The position numbers and the translations under genes are program-made. DNA of 64,000 nt from Streptomyces sp. CB01580 (lineage in GTDB: Bacteria; Actinomycetota; Actinomycetes; Streptomycetales; Streptomycetaceae). The DNA lies in the NCBI RefSeq assembly GCF_001905795.1, contig NZ_LIXJ01000011.1, positions 62,001-126,000 on the forward strand. Direction: 5' to 3'. Each line of letters opens with the position of its first letter. Within the stretch, counting starts at the first letter, position 1. Positions 39,644 through 48,356 of this stretch are shown piece after piece. The notes beneath the pieces are model-generated. The model was not told the DNA's origin and did not search any database. It saw nothing but the letters and a program-made list of their open reading frames with translations.

Positions 39644-41272
39644 GTGATCAGTCTCCAGCGGCTTTTCGACGCTGTAGGACCGTCCGTGCTGTCAGAGGTG
39701 TGCGCTCCCGAGGGGGCTCCGGTCCCGGTGGGCGATGTGGTGATCGCCGAATCGGACGGCGAGTTGGAGCTGGGTGCGGGCGATGTGGTTCTCGGTGTGA
39801 ACCTGATCGACCGGATGGCGGTCCTTCGGCTGTTGTCGGTGTGTGCCCGGCAGTCCGCGGCCGCGCTGCTGCTCAAGGCGCCGGTGGCTGTCGACGAAGA
39901 GGTGACCGAGGCGGCGAGAGCCACCGGAGTGGCGCTGGTGGAGGTCGCACATCGGGCAGGGTGGGCCCAGGTGGTGTCACTGCTGCGCGCGGCGCTCGAC
40001 AGCGAGGGGCTCGCAGGGGTCGCGGCGGGCCGGGAGGTTGCCGAAGCCGGGGACCTGTTCGAGGTGGCCGATGCGATCGCCTGCATCATCGACGGGCCGG
40101 TCACCATCGAGGACCGCAACTCTCGCGTACTCGCCTACTCCACCCGGCAGGAGTGCGGCGACGAGGCACGGGTGGCGACCATCATGAGCCGACACGTTCC
40201 CGACGAGCTGGCCGCGCACTACCGGCGGCACGGAGTCTTCCGCAGGATCGTCCAGGACAAGCGACCCATATATGTTCCCGCGGCCGTCGGGGGCAGCAAG
40301 CCCCGGCTCGTGATGCCCGTACATGCCGGCGGGGACGTCCTCGGCTCGATCTGGGCGATCGTGCCGGGCCCCGTCCCCACCGAGCGAGCCGCAGCATTCG
40401 CAGTCGCCGCAGACGCCGCTGCCCTGCACCTGCTCCGTCGGCGTGCGGAGGCCGACAGGGAGCGCCTGGCACTGACGGACATGGTGGCGAGCGTGCTGCA
40501 CGGGAAGGAGGGTGCCGCGGACGCGGCGCGCCTGCTCGGGCTGGTGGCAGGACCGTGGCGGGTGGTCGCCGTGGGCCTGCGCTGCGAGGACGCACACGAG
40601 GCCGAGACGCAGCGCCTGACAGTACGGGAACGGCTGTCCCGGTTCCCCGGGTCACGTCTGCGCTCACCCGCCGCCGATATCGGCGGCGTGGTCTACGGCA
40701 TCGTGGCTGCCGAGGCGGTGACTACCACTTCCGGACGCCAGTCCGACTGGCTCTACGAGGTCGGCGAGACCACCGGCCGGGCAACACCGCTCATCGCCGT
40801 GGGCGGGCTCGCGGCCTCGATTCCGGAACTTGCCGTCTCCCGGGAGCAGGCCGACGACACGCTCGGGCTGCTCACGGCAGGCCTGGTCGCGAAAACCCAA
40901 GCTGTCCATGACGACGTATGGGCCGAGGTGGTCCTCCGCCGCACGGCCCTGGCCACCTCGATCGCCCGGACCGCGGACATCGGACCTCTGCCACGACTCA
41001 TGGACCACGACCGCGAGTGCCGCACCAGTCATGTGCCGACGTTGGAAGCGTGGCTGGAGGAGATGGGCGACCTGAAGGCCGCCGCCGCCCGGTTGCACGT
41101 CCACCCGAACACGCTCCGCCACCGGATGCGCCGCTTGCAGGAAATCGTGGAGCTGCGCTTGGACAGTCCAAAGGTCCGGTCCGCGCTGCTCCTTCAACTC
41201 ACGGCCCTCCGCTACGGCGCAGAGGGCACCCCGCACGCCAAGGCGGACCACCGCGCCCGACCGCCCCAGTGA
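39644..41272 (+). CDS. PucR/CdaR-family transcriptional regulator (second copy)
   Basis: 542 residues with the same three-part layout as the first copy: N-terminal sensor (ISLQRLFDAVGPSVLSEV and AAALLLKAPVAVDEEV), middle domain with the shared GDVLGSIWAIVPG segment (the first copy has EVIGSIWAIHDG), and C-terminal HTH WLEEMGDLKAAAARLHVHPN, TLRHRMRRLQEI. The shared order suggests an old duplication. Start GTG 39644 has a purine-rich CAGGTGG before it. It lies 192 nt upstream of the alanine racemase start and reads the same way, so it may activate that gene. Confidence 0.83.
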   Translation: MISLQRLFDAVGPSVLSEVCAPEGAPVPVGDVVIAESDGELELGAGDVVLGVNLIDRMAVLRLLSVCARQSAAALLLKAPVAVDEEVTEAARATGVALVEVAHRAGWAQVVSLLRAALDSEGLAGVAAGREVAEAGDLFEVADAIACIIDGPVTIEDRNSRVLAYSTRQECGDEARVATIMSRHVPDELAAHYRRHGVFRRIVQDKRPIYVPAAVGGSKPRLVMPVHAGGDVLGSIWAIVPGPVPTERAAAFAVAADAAALHLLRRRAEADRERLALTDMVASVLHGKEGAADAARLLGLVAGPWRVVAVGLRCEDAHEAETQRLTVRERLSRFPGSRLRSPAADIGGVVYGIVAAEAVTTTSGRQSDWLYEVGETTGRATPLIAVGGLAASIPELAVSREQADDTLGLLTAGLVAKTQAVHDDVWAEVVLRRTALATSIARTADIGPLPRLMDHDRECRTSHVPTLEAWLEEMGDLKAAAARLHVHPNTLRHRMRRLQEIVELRLDSPKVRSALLLQLTALRYGAEGTPHAKADHRARPPQ

Positions 41273-41464
41273 GGGGGTAATCGTCAAGAAAGCAGGGAGC
41301 CCCTTGCCGCGTCCGGCACATCCACTGCGCGTTGTGCCAGCCGCACTCCCGGCCGCCGAAGAACAGTGCCGTTCACACGATGACGGCGGGTTCCCCCCAT
41401 CGACACCATGGCTCCACCCCATGACCCAGCCGGGCATCGGTGGATTCATTGGAAGGACGATGGC

Positions 41465-42679
41465 GTGAAGATCGGCAGTTCTCACGCGGCCAACAGCCGC
41501 GAGGTCATCAGTCGTGCGCACCGGGTTCACGAAGAACCCGCGCTCGCGGAGGCTCGGATCGATCTTGCGGCGATCCGAGCCAACACGGCTCGGCTGCGCG
41601 ATGCGGCAGGTTCCGCCGAAGTGATGGCCGTGGTGAAGGCCGACGGCTACGGGCACGGCATGGTCCCCTGCGCCCGCGCAGCACTGGCCGGTGGCGCGAC
41701 GTGGATCGGCGTCGCACGCATGCACGAAGCATTGGCGCTGCGCGCAGCGGGGATCGGCAGCCGGATCCTCGCCTGGCTGCTGGGCCCCGGTGACGACTGG
41801 GCTGCCGCCGTTGCCGCCGGGATCGAACTATCGGCCGGAGACCCCTGGGCAGTCGAGGCCGCGACCCGGGCGGCACCGGCTGCAGGCCGGCCGGGCCTGC
41901 TGCACCTGAAGATCGACACCGGGCTGGGCCGCGGTGGCGCCTCCCCCGCCCACTGGCCCGCCCTGCTGGAGACGGCTGCACGTGCGGAGGCGTCCGGGCA
42001 TGTCCGGGTCGTTGGGATCTGGTCCCATCTCGCCCACGCCGATTCCCCTGGCCACCCCGAATCCGACCGGCAGGTGGAGCACTTCCGTGACGCGGTCGCG
42101 CTCGCGCGGAAGGCGGGGCTGCGTCCCGAAGTCCTCCACCTGGCCAACTCGGCAGCCACCCTCGACCTTCCGCAGACCCACTTCGACCTCGTGCGCCCCG
42201 GGATCGCGCTCTTCGGGCTGAGCCCAGTGCCGGAGGCGGCCGAGCCGGCGGCCCTGGGGCTGCGGCCGGCGATGACGCTCACCGCCCGGCTGGTCTCCGT
42301 CAAGCGCGTCCCCGCCGGGCACGGAGTCTCCTACGGTCACCACTACCGCACCCCCCGTGAGACAACGCTCGGTCTGATCCCGCTGGGGTACGCCGATGGC
42401 GTACCCCGGCACGCCTCCGGTGTCGGTCCGCTCCTGGCCGTCGGCCGACAGCGCACGGTGGCAGGCACGGTCTGCATGGACCAGTTCGTCGTCGACCTCG
42501 GCGACGACACGGCCGCAGCCGGTGACGAGATCGTGCTCTTCGGCCCCGGAGACCGCGGGGAGCCCGGTGCCGAGGACTGGGCACGTGCCGCCGGAACCCT
42601 CTCCTACGAGATCGTCACACGCATCGGCGCGCGTGTACCGCGCACGTACACCGGCGGTTCCGACCCGGAAGAACACTGA
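41465..42679 (+). CDS. alr: Alanine racemase
   Basis: 404 residues. PLP-binding Lys58 sits in AVVKADGYGHG and the second catalytic residue Tyr290 in HGVSYGHHYRT. The barrel motif LLHLKIDTGLGRGG and C-terminal CMDQFVVDLGD are also in place. It interconverts L- and D-alanine. GTG 41465 is preceded by GGAAGGA at a good distance, whereas the in-frame ATG 41408 has none and would add a non-conserved leader, so I prefer the GTG. Location beside a D-alanine-type permease, PucR regulators and a dead dadA suggests a catabolic (DadX-like) copy rather than the cell-wall housekeeping one. Confidence 0.88.
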   Translation: MKIGSSHAANSREVISRAHRVHEEPALAEARIDLAAIRANTARLRDAAGSAEVMAVVKADGYGHGMVPCARAALAGGATWIGVARMHEALALRAAGIGSRILAWLLGPGDDWAAAVAAGIELSAGDPWAVEAATRAAPAAGRPGLLHLKIDTGLGRGGASPAHWPALLETAARAEASGHVRVVGIWSHLAHADSPGHPESDRQVEHFRDAVALARKAGLRPEVLHLANSAATLDLPQTHFDLVRPGIALFGLSPVPEAAEPAALGLRPAMTLTARLVSVKRVPAGHGVSYGHHYRTPRETTLGLIPLGYADGVPRHASGVGPLLAVGRQRTVAGTVCMDQFVVDLGDDTAAAGDEIVLFGPGDRGEPGAEDWARAAGTLSYEIVTRIGARVPRTYTGGSDPEEH

Positions 42680-42884
42680 CGTCGACCCGTTCACCGGCCC
42701 GCGGACAGCCTCCGGAACCACTCACCACATCGAGCCGTCCTCCCTTCCAGGGCCGTCCATGACGCCTCCTCATCCGGCACGGACGACTTCGCTTGCGGCT
42801 CGCAGTCATGAGAGGCGGCGAGGGAGTGCCCGGCCAGGCGGCCGGCACTGTCCAGCGTCTTGGCGTCCGCGAGTGCATCCCGAT

Positions 42885-43176
42885 CCCGCCTGTCGCCGCA
42901 AGATCGCCTGGCAGCTGAACAAGGGCGAGTCCATTCACTCCCTGTGCCGCCGCCTCCACTACGCCGCGAGGGCAAGGTCACCCGGCGCCGGCCCGAGCAG
43001 CAGAACGAGCAGGCGTGGTGCCTGACCGTCGTCACGAACGCCGTCATCTGCTGGCACACCACGCACATGGTGCCGGCCGTCGACGAGCTGCGCAGGGCCG
43101 GCCGTGAGGTGGACGCCGAGGAGCCGGCGCACGTCTCGCCGGCCCGCAGCTCGGCCGTCACGCACCCACATCACCG
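42885..43176 (+). pseudogene. Relic of a second Tn3-family transposase (C-terminal end)
   Basis: One frame reads RRKIAWQLNKGESIHSLCRR. After a frameshift near 42963 another reads RRPEQQNEQAWCLTVVTNAV then CWHTTHMVPAVDELRRAGRE and HVSPARSS. This matches the last ~90 residues of Tn3-family TnpA (QLNKGESLH, QALCLTLVTNAIV.W.., HLSPA). It is clearly different from the intact transposase at 27694-30909, so an older element was here. No end repeat of it can be found nearby. The remainder of 42680-43357 shows no gene. Confidence 0.6.
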
Positions 43177-43357
43177 TCGTCCCACGGGATTGCTGGACCT
43201 GACCATGCGGGCGGTGAACTCAGGTACCACCACAACGATGAACGGACACTTGTCACTTCGGGAACACAGGAGTGGGTCGAGCCGCCCGGAGTGTTCCGAA
43301 CGGCCGATCACCCTGTCCCGGAAGCTTCAGGATCCCCGACGAAGCCCCTCGGGACCG

Positions 43358-43386
43358 TTGACACCGTGAAACAGCCCGAGTAGCGT
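43358..43386 (+). promoter_or_regulatory. Housekeeping-type promoter of the amino-sugar operon
   Basis: A perfect -35 TTGACA (43358-43363), a 17-bp spacer and a -10 TAGCGT (43381-43386) match the HrdB-type consensus. Transcription should begin near 43393, just before the operator. Confidence 0.75.
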
Positions 43387-43398
43387 CACTGATCATCA

Positions 43399-43422
43399 GC
43401 TTGATAATACGTATTATCAAGC
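43399..43422. promoter_or_regulatory. Perfect 24-bp palindromic operator
   Basis: The half GCTTGATAATAC (43399-43410) is followed by its exact complement (43411-43422), with a CG at the centre step as in LacI-family operators. It lies just downstream of the predicted start site and 32 nt before the LacI gene, so bound repressor would block elongation or clearance and also autoregulate. The AT-rich arms stand out in this GC-rich DNA. Confidence 0.8.
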
Positions 43423-43454
43423 GATGGCTTCAGTAGCCTCTGGAGGAGTTCCCC

Positions 43455-44477
43455 GTGTCAAGGATCACGCAGCGTGACATCGCCCGCCTCGCCGGCGTGA
43501 GCCAGGCGGTGGTCTCGCTCGTGCTGAACAACAGGACCGACGCGACGACCCGCATCGCCCCCGAGACCCGGCAGCGCGTCCTCGACGTGATCCGGGAGAC
43601 CGGGTACGCGGCCGACCCCGTGGCCCGCCGAATGGTGCGTCAGCACAACCAGATCCTCGGCGTGTTCACCTACGAATCGGTGTTTCCGAGCACCAGCGCC
43701 GACTTCTACTACCCGTTCCTGCGTGGCATCGAGGAGTGCGCCGAGCAGCTCAGGTGCGACCTGCTGCTGTTCACCAGCGCCCCGGTCACCGACGGGCGGC
43801 GCAAGGTGTTCCACGAGAACAACCGGCTGCGGATCGCCGACGGCTGCCTCCTGCTCGGCCGGGACATACCGCACGACGAGCTGGCCCGGCTGAATCGCGA
43901 GAACTACCCGTTCGTGGCAGTCGGCCGACGCGACGACGCGGGCGGCCCGGTGCCCTGCGTGGGCGCGGACTACGCCGCCGCCACCCGGAAGCTGGTCGAG
44001 CGGGCCCGGCGGCTCGGGCACCGGGAGTTCGCCTACGTCGGGGCCGGGGAGGGAGCGGAGTCCGCCGACGACCGGATGAACGGGTTCCGCGCCGGTACTC
44101 GAGGGGGCGGCCGGCACGAGCGGACAGCCGGCCGGTCCGCGGGGGAGACCCTGGACGCGCTGCTCGCCGCCGGGGTGACCACCGCCGTGGTCGAGGGCTA
44201 CGACGACGGAGTCGCGCTGATCCGGGCCGCCCAGGAGCGCGGCGTCGACGTGCCCGGTGACCTGTCGGTCGTGGTGACCGGCGTACCGGCCGAGTCGGCG
44301 GACGCCGACATCGCGTGCACCGGCTTCCGCATTCCGCGTCGGGAGATGGGCTGGCAGTCGGTGGAACTCCTCGCCGCCCTGCTGGAGGACGAGCCAACCA
44401 CCATGCTCCAGCGGCTTCTGCCGTGCCACTTCGTCGAGGGGCAGACCCTCGGCGAACCGAGAAAGGACCGTTCTTGA
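43455..44477 (+). CDS. LacI/GalR-family regulator of the amino-sugar operon
   Basis: 340 residues with an N-terminal HTH ITQRDIARLAGVSQAVVSLV, then hinge AADPVARRMVRQHNQILGVF, and a sugar-binding sensor domain (YYPFLRGIEECAEQLRCDLL, DGCLLLGRDIPHDELARL, VGRRDDAGG). A GGAGGAG ribosome site lies before GTG 43455. It is the first gene of the operon, directly behind a perfect palindrome that is almost surely its operator. The effector is probably an amino sugar. The region around RAGTRGGGRHERTAGRSAGE is shorter than in typical LacI proteins. Its stop overlaps the start of the FAD-protein gene (TTGA). Confidence 0.85.
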   Translation: MSRITQRDIARLAGVSQAVVSLVLNNRTDATTRIAPETRQRVLDVIRETGYAADPVARRMVRQHNQILGVFTYESVFPSTSADFYYPFLRGIEECAEQLRCDLLLFTSAPVTDGRRKVFHENNRLRIADGCLLLGRDIPHDELARLNRENYPFVAVGRRDDAGGPVPCVGADYAAATRKLVERARRLGHREFAYVGAGEGAESADDRMNGFRAGTRGGGRHERTAGRSAGETLDALLAAGVTTAVVEGYDDGVALIRAAQERGVDVPGDLSVVVTGVPAESADADIACTGFRIPRREMGWQSVELLAALLEDEPTTMLQRLLPCHFVEGQTLGEPRKDRS

Positions 44478-46078
44478 CTGAGATACGCAGCGATGTGCTG
44501 GTGGTCGGCGGAGGGCTGGGCGGCGTCGCCGCGGCGCTCGCCGCGGCCCGCGCCGGCCGGACCGTGGTGCTGACCGAGGAGTTCGACTGGATCGGCGGGC
44601 AGCTCACCAGCCAGGCAGTGCCGCCGGACGAGCATTCCTGGGTGGAGCAGTTCGGCGTCACGGCCAGCTACCGGGCCCTGCGCGACGGCATTCGCGACTA
44701 CTACCGCCGGCACTACCCGCTCACCGAACGGGCCAGGGCCCGCATCGACCTGAACCCTGGCGGGGGCTGGGTGAGCAAGCTCTGCCACGAACCGCGGGTC
44801 GCGGTGGCGGTCATCTCGGCGATGCTCGCCCCCTACCGCGCCAGCGGGCGGCTCACCGTCCTCCAGCCGTACCGGCCGACCGCCGCCGACACCGACGGCG
44901 ACCGGGTGACCGCGGTGACCCTGACTCACCGCGACACCGGTGAGAGGGTCCACGCCACCGCCCCCTACGTGCTGGACGCCACCGAGACCGGCGAGCTGCT
45001 GCCGCTCACCGGCACCGAGTACGTCACCGGCTTCGAGTCCGCCGCCGATACCGGCGAGCCGAGCGCCCCGCAGGTCGCCCAGCCGCTGAACATGCAGGCC
45101 GTATCGGTGTGTTTCGCCCTGGACCACGTCGACGGCGACCACACCATCGACAAGCCCGCGGACTACGACTTCTGGCGGTCCTACCAGCCCGACGTCTGGG
45201 GTGGACCGTTGTTGTCCTGGCGGTACCCGCACCCCAGGACGCTGGAGCTCGTCGAGCACGACTTCAGCCCCAACCCCGGCGACGACCCGCTGGCGGTCAA
45301 CGCCGACCAGCGAGTCAATCCCGGCAACGCCAACCTGTGGACGTTCCGCCGGATCGCCGCCCGAGACACCTTCACCGACGGCGCCTACCCCAGCGACATC
45401 ACCCTGGTCAACTGGCCGATGATCGACTACCTCGAGGGCCCGGTCCTCGACGTCCCCGACGCCGCCGACCACCTGCGCCGGGCCAGGGAGCTGAGCTTCG
45501 CCTTCCTGTACTGGATGCAGACCGAGGCGCCCCGCCCGGACGGCGGCACCGGATTCCCGGGACTGCGGCTGCGCGGCGACATCACCGGCGGCACCGACGG
45601 CCTGGCCCAGGCCCCGTACATCCGCGAGGCACGCCGCATCAGGGCCGACTACACCGTCGTCGAGCAGGACCTCTCGCTCGCCGTCCGCGGGGAGCGGGGC
45701 GCCGTGCGGTACGCGGACACCGTCGGCCTCGGCATGTACCGGATCGACCTGCACCCCTCGACGGGCGGCGACACCTACATCGACGTCGGCTGCAGCCCGT
45801 TCGAGATCCCGCTGGGCGCGCTTCTCCCGCAGAGGGTCGAGAACCTCCTGCCCGCCGGCAAGAACATCGGCACCACCCACATCACCAACGGCGCCTACCG
45901 GGTCCACCCGGTCGAGTGGAACATCGGGGAGGCCGCCGGCGCGCTCGCCGCCTTCTGCCTCACTCACGGCACCCGCCCCCGCGCGGTCCGGGAGACCCCC
46001 GAGCTGCTCTCGGCCTTCCAGGACCAGCTCACCGCGGCCGGCGTCGAGCTGCGCTGGCCCGACATCACGGGCTACTAG
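44474..46078 (+). CDS. FAD_oxidored-family flavoprotein in the amino-sugar operon
   Basis: A 534-residue cytosolic protein beginning with an FAD-binding motif (SDVLVVGGGLGGVAAALAAA, FDWIGGQLTSQAVPPDEHSW) that is typical of the PF12831 FAD_oxidored group. The C-terminal FAD stretch reads LLPQRVENLLPAGKNIGTTH then AYRVHPVEWNIGEAAGALAA. There is no signal peptide or membrane segment. The TTG start at 44474 overlaps the LacI stop and has GAAAGGA before it. Members of this group sit in polysaccharide and sugar clusters but I know no proven reaction for one like this. Here it probably oxidises or isomerises, through a keto intermediate, an imported amino sugar; this is inference. Confidence 0.75.
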   Translation: MTEIRSDVLVVGGGLGGVAAALAAARAGRTVVLTEEFDWIGGQLTSQAVPPDEHSWVEQFGVTASYRALRDGIRDYYRRHYPLTERARARIDLNPGGGWVSKLCHEPRVAVAVISAMLAPYRASGRLTVLQPYRPTAADTDGDRVTAVTLTHRDTGERVHATAPYVLDATETGELLPLTGTEYVTGFESAADTGEPSAPQVAQPLNMQAVSVCFALDHVDGDHTIDKPADYDFWRSYQPDVWGGPLLSWRYPHPRTLELVEHDFSPNPGDDPLAVNADQRVNPGNANLWTFRRIAARDTFTDGAYPSDITLVNWPMIDYLEGPVLDVPDAADHLRRARELSFAFLYWMQTEAPRPDGGTGFPGLRLRGDITGGTDGLAQAPYIREARRIRADYTVVEQDLSLAVRGERGAVRYADTVGLGMYRIDLHPSTGGDTYIDVGCSPFEIPLGALLPQRVENLLPAGKNIGTTHITNGAYRVHPVEWNIGEAAGALAAFCLTHGTRPRAVRETPELLSAFQDQLTAAGVELRWPDITGY

Positions 46079-46107
46079 ACCTTCATGCACCACCGAGGGA
46101 GAACACC

Positions 46108-47391
46108 ATGTTGATACGAAGAGGGTTGGCCACGGTCGCCGCTGCGATGTCCGCAACGCTCGTACTGGCCGCGTGCAGTGGAGGCGGCTCGGGGGACGAC
46201 GGCGGTCCGGTGACCCTGCGGATGACGGTCTGGACGTCCAACAAGCCGCACCTGGAACTCTTCAACGAGATCGCCGCCACGTACAAGAAGAACCACCCCG
46301 AGATCAAGGACATCAAGTTCGACCCGCTGCCGTTCGAGACCTACAGCACGGCGCTCACCACCCAGATGACCGGCGGCAACGCCCCCGACCTCGCGTGGGT
46401 CTTCGAGACGGACGCGGCCGACTTCGTCGGCTCCGGGGCCCTGGTGCCGCTCGACGACACCCTGAAGCAGACCAGCGGTTACCAGTACGACGACCTGCTC
46501 CCGAGCACCACCAAGCTCTGGAAGAGCGACGACAAGCTGTACGCGTACCCGTTCTCCACCTCGCCGTTCGGTGTCTTCGTCAACCGCGATCTGCTGAAGA
46601 AGGCCGGCCAGAAGACGCCGGACCAGCTCCTCAAGGCGGGTAAGTGGGACTGGCCGACCGTGCTCGCCGAGGGCTCCGAGGTGCACCGCTCCACCGGCAA
46701 GGCCGGCATGGTGATCCGTGACTTCGAATACAAGGAATGGGGCAATCTGGCCGCCTTCTGGGGCGGTTGGAAGGCCGAGCCCTGGAGTGCCGACGGCAAG
46801 ACCTGCACCTTCGACAGCAAGCCGATGGTCGACGCGATGACCACCCTGCACAAGGGGATCTTCGAGGACAAGGCGATGCCGGGCCCCGGCGAGACCGCCG
46901 ACTTCTTCACCGGCGACTCCGCGATGACCATCACCCAGATCAGCCGGGCGTCGCTGCTGGAGGGCGCCAAGTTCGCATGGGACCTGGTGCCGCTGCCGGC
47001 CGGACCGAGCGGCGACTACTCGGTGATCGGCCAGGCCGGCATCGGCGTGGTCAAGCGGGGCGGCCACACCAAGGAGGCCAAGGACTTCCTCGCCTACTTC
47101 ACCAACCCGCAGAACTCCGCCAAGCTCGCCGCCTACTTCCCGCCGCCCCGGGCGTCCCAGCTCACCGCGGAGAACCTGGCCAAGACCAACCCGCTGCTGA
47201 AGAACGACCAGCTCGACAGCGTGGTCGTCGACGGCGTCAAGAAGGGCGTGGTCAAGCCGGGCCACACCGGCCAGGCCGAACTCGCCCAGCGGGTCCGCGC
47301 CGGACTGGACCCGCTGTGGAAGCCGGACGCCGACGTCAAGGGCGTTCTCGGCGACCTGTGCGGCAACATCTCCCAGCTGCTGGAGAACTGA
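46108..47391 (+). CDS. Family-1 sugar-binding lipoprotein of the amino-sugar importer
   Basis: A 427-residue precursor with a lipoprotein signal peptide and lipobox LAAC near residue 23. The mature CUT1-type binding protein shows TVWTSNKPHLELFNEIAATY, GGNAPDLAWVFETDAADFVG, YPFSTSPFGVFVNRDLLKKA and GQAGIGVVKRGGHTKEAKDF. GAGGGAGA before ATG 46108 is the ribosome site. Its two permeases follow directly. Given the GH20 enzyme exported from the same operon, the ligand is likely an HexNAc sugar or short HexNAc-containing oligosaccharide. Confidence 0.85.
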   Translation: MLIRRGLATVAAAMSATLVLAACSGGGSGDDGGPVTLRMTVWTSNKPHLELFNEIAATYKKNHPEIKDIKFDPLPFETYSTALTTQMTGGNAPDLAWVFETDAADFVGSGALVPLDDTLKQTSGYQYDDLLPSTTKLWKSDDKLYAYPFSTSPFGVFVNRDLLKKAGQKTPDQLLKAGKWDWPTVLAEGSEVHRSTGKAGMVIRDFEYKEWGNLAAFWGGWKAEPWSADGKTCTFDSKPMVDAMTTLHKGIFEDKAMPGPGETADFFTGDSAMTITQISRASLLEGAKFAWDLVPLPAGPSGDYSVIGQAGIGVVKRGGHTKEAKDFLAYFTNPQNSAKLAAYFPPPRASQLTAENLAKTNPLLKNDQLDSVVVDGVKKGVVKPGHTGQAELAQRVRAGLDPLWKPDADVKGVLGDLCGNISQLLEN

Positions 47392-47393
47392 CC

Positions 47394-48356
47394 ATGTCCG
47401 TCTCCCCGCGAACAGCGGCGGCGGACCCGCCCAAAGACGGGTCCGCCCCCGCGGGGCTGCCGACGCGACGTCCGTTCTGGACCCGGCGCCGACGCGACCA
47501 GCTCGCCGGTCTCGCGTTCATCTCCCCCCAGCTCCTTGGCAGCGTCGTGTTCGTGCTGCTGCCCATCGCCCTGGTCGTCCGGTTCAGTCTGCACGAGTGG
47601 AACGTGCTGGCCGGCGAGTTCCACTACACCGGCGGCGACAACTACACCAAGCTGCTGGACGACGCCAACCTGCCCCAGGTGCTGAAGTCCACGGCCCTGT
47701 TCTCGGTCGGCTTGGTGGTGCTCAACCTCTGCCTGGCCCTCCTGCTCGCCGTCCTGCTCAACCAGAAGCTGCGCGGGATGACGCTGTTCCGCACGCTGTT
47801 CTTCTCCCCCGTCGTGGTGTCGCTGGTCGCCTGGACCATCGTGTGGGGCTTCCTGCTCCAGGCCGACGGCGGCATCAACGGCCTGCTGCGCACCATCGGC
47901 ATCGACGGACCCAACTGGCTGCGCGGCGAGGGCTCCGCCATGTTCTCGGTCATCGTCGTGCAGGTGTTCAAGAACGTCGGTCTGAACATGGTGCTGTTCC
48001 TGGCCGCGCTCCAGGGCGTGCCCAGGGAGCTGTACGAGGCGGCGCGGGTCGACGGTGCGGGCGCGTGGACCCGGTTCCGGTCCATCACCCTGCCGCTGAT
48101 CAGCCCGACCATCCTGCTGACATCGGTGATCACCATTGTGGGTTCGCTCCAGGTGTTCGCGCAGATCGCGGTGCTCACCCAGGGCGGCCCGAAGCTGTCC
48201 ACCACCGTGCTCGTCTACTACCTCTATCAGCAGGCTTTCCAGTTCCATCACTTCGGCTACGGCGCGACCCTTTCCATCCTGCTGCTGCTGATCGTGCTGG
48301 CGCTCACCGTGTTCCAGTGGCAGTTGCGCAAGAAGTGGGTCTTCTATGAATCGTAA
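47394..48356 (+). CDS. MalF-type sugar ABC transporter permease
   Basis: A 320-residue CUT1 permease with a charged N-terminal tail of ~40 residues, then six helices beginning LAGLAFISPQLLGSVVFVLL. EAA loop: RELYEAARVDGAGAWTRFRS. The C-terminal part has AVLTQGGPKLSTTVLVYYLY. The start is 2 nt after the binding-protein stop and the end overlaps the next gene by 11 nt. No ATPase is encoded, so a shared MsiK-like ATPase is expected. Confidence 0.87.
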   Translation: MSVSPRTAAADPPKDGSAPAGLPTRRPFWTRRRRDQLAGLAFISPQLLGSVVFVLLPIALVVRFSLHEWNVLAGEFHYTGGDNYTKLLDDANLPQVLKSTALFSVGLVVLNLCLALLLAVLLNQKLRGMTLFRTLFFSPVVVSLVAWTIVWGFLLQADGGINGLLRTIGIDGPNWLRGEGSAMFSVIVVQVFKNVGLNMVLFLAALQGVPRELYEAARVDGAGAWTRFRSITLPLISPTILLTSVITIVGSLQVFAQIAVLTQGGPKLSTTVLVYYLYQQAFQFHHFGYGATLSILLLLIVLALTVFQWQLRKKWVFYES

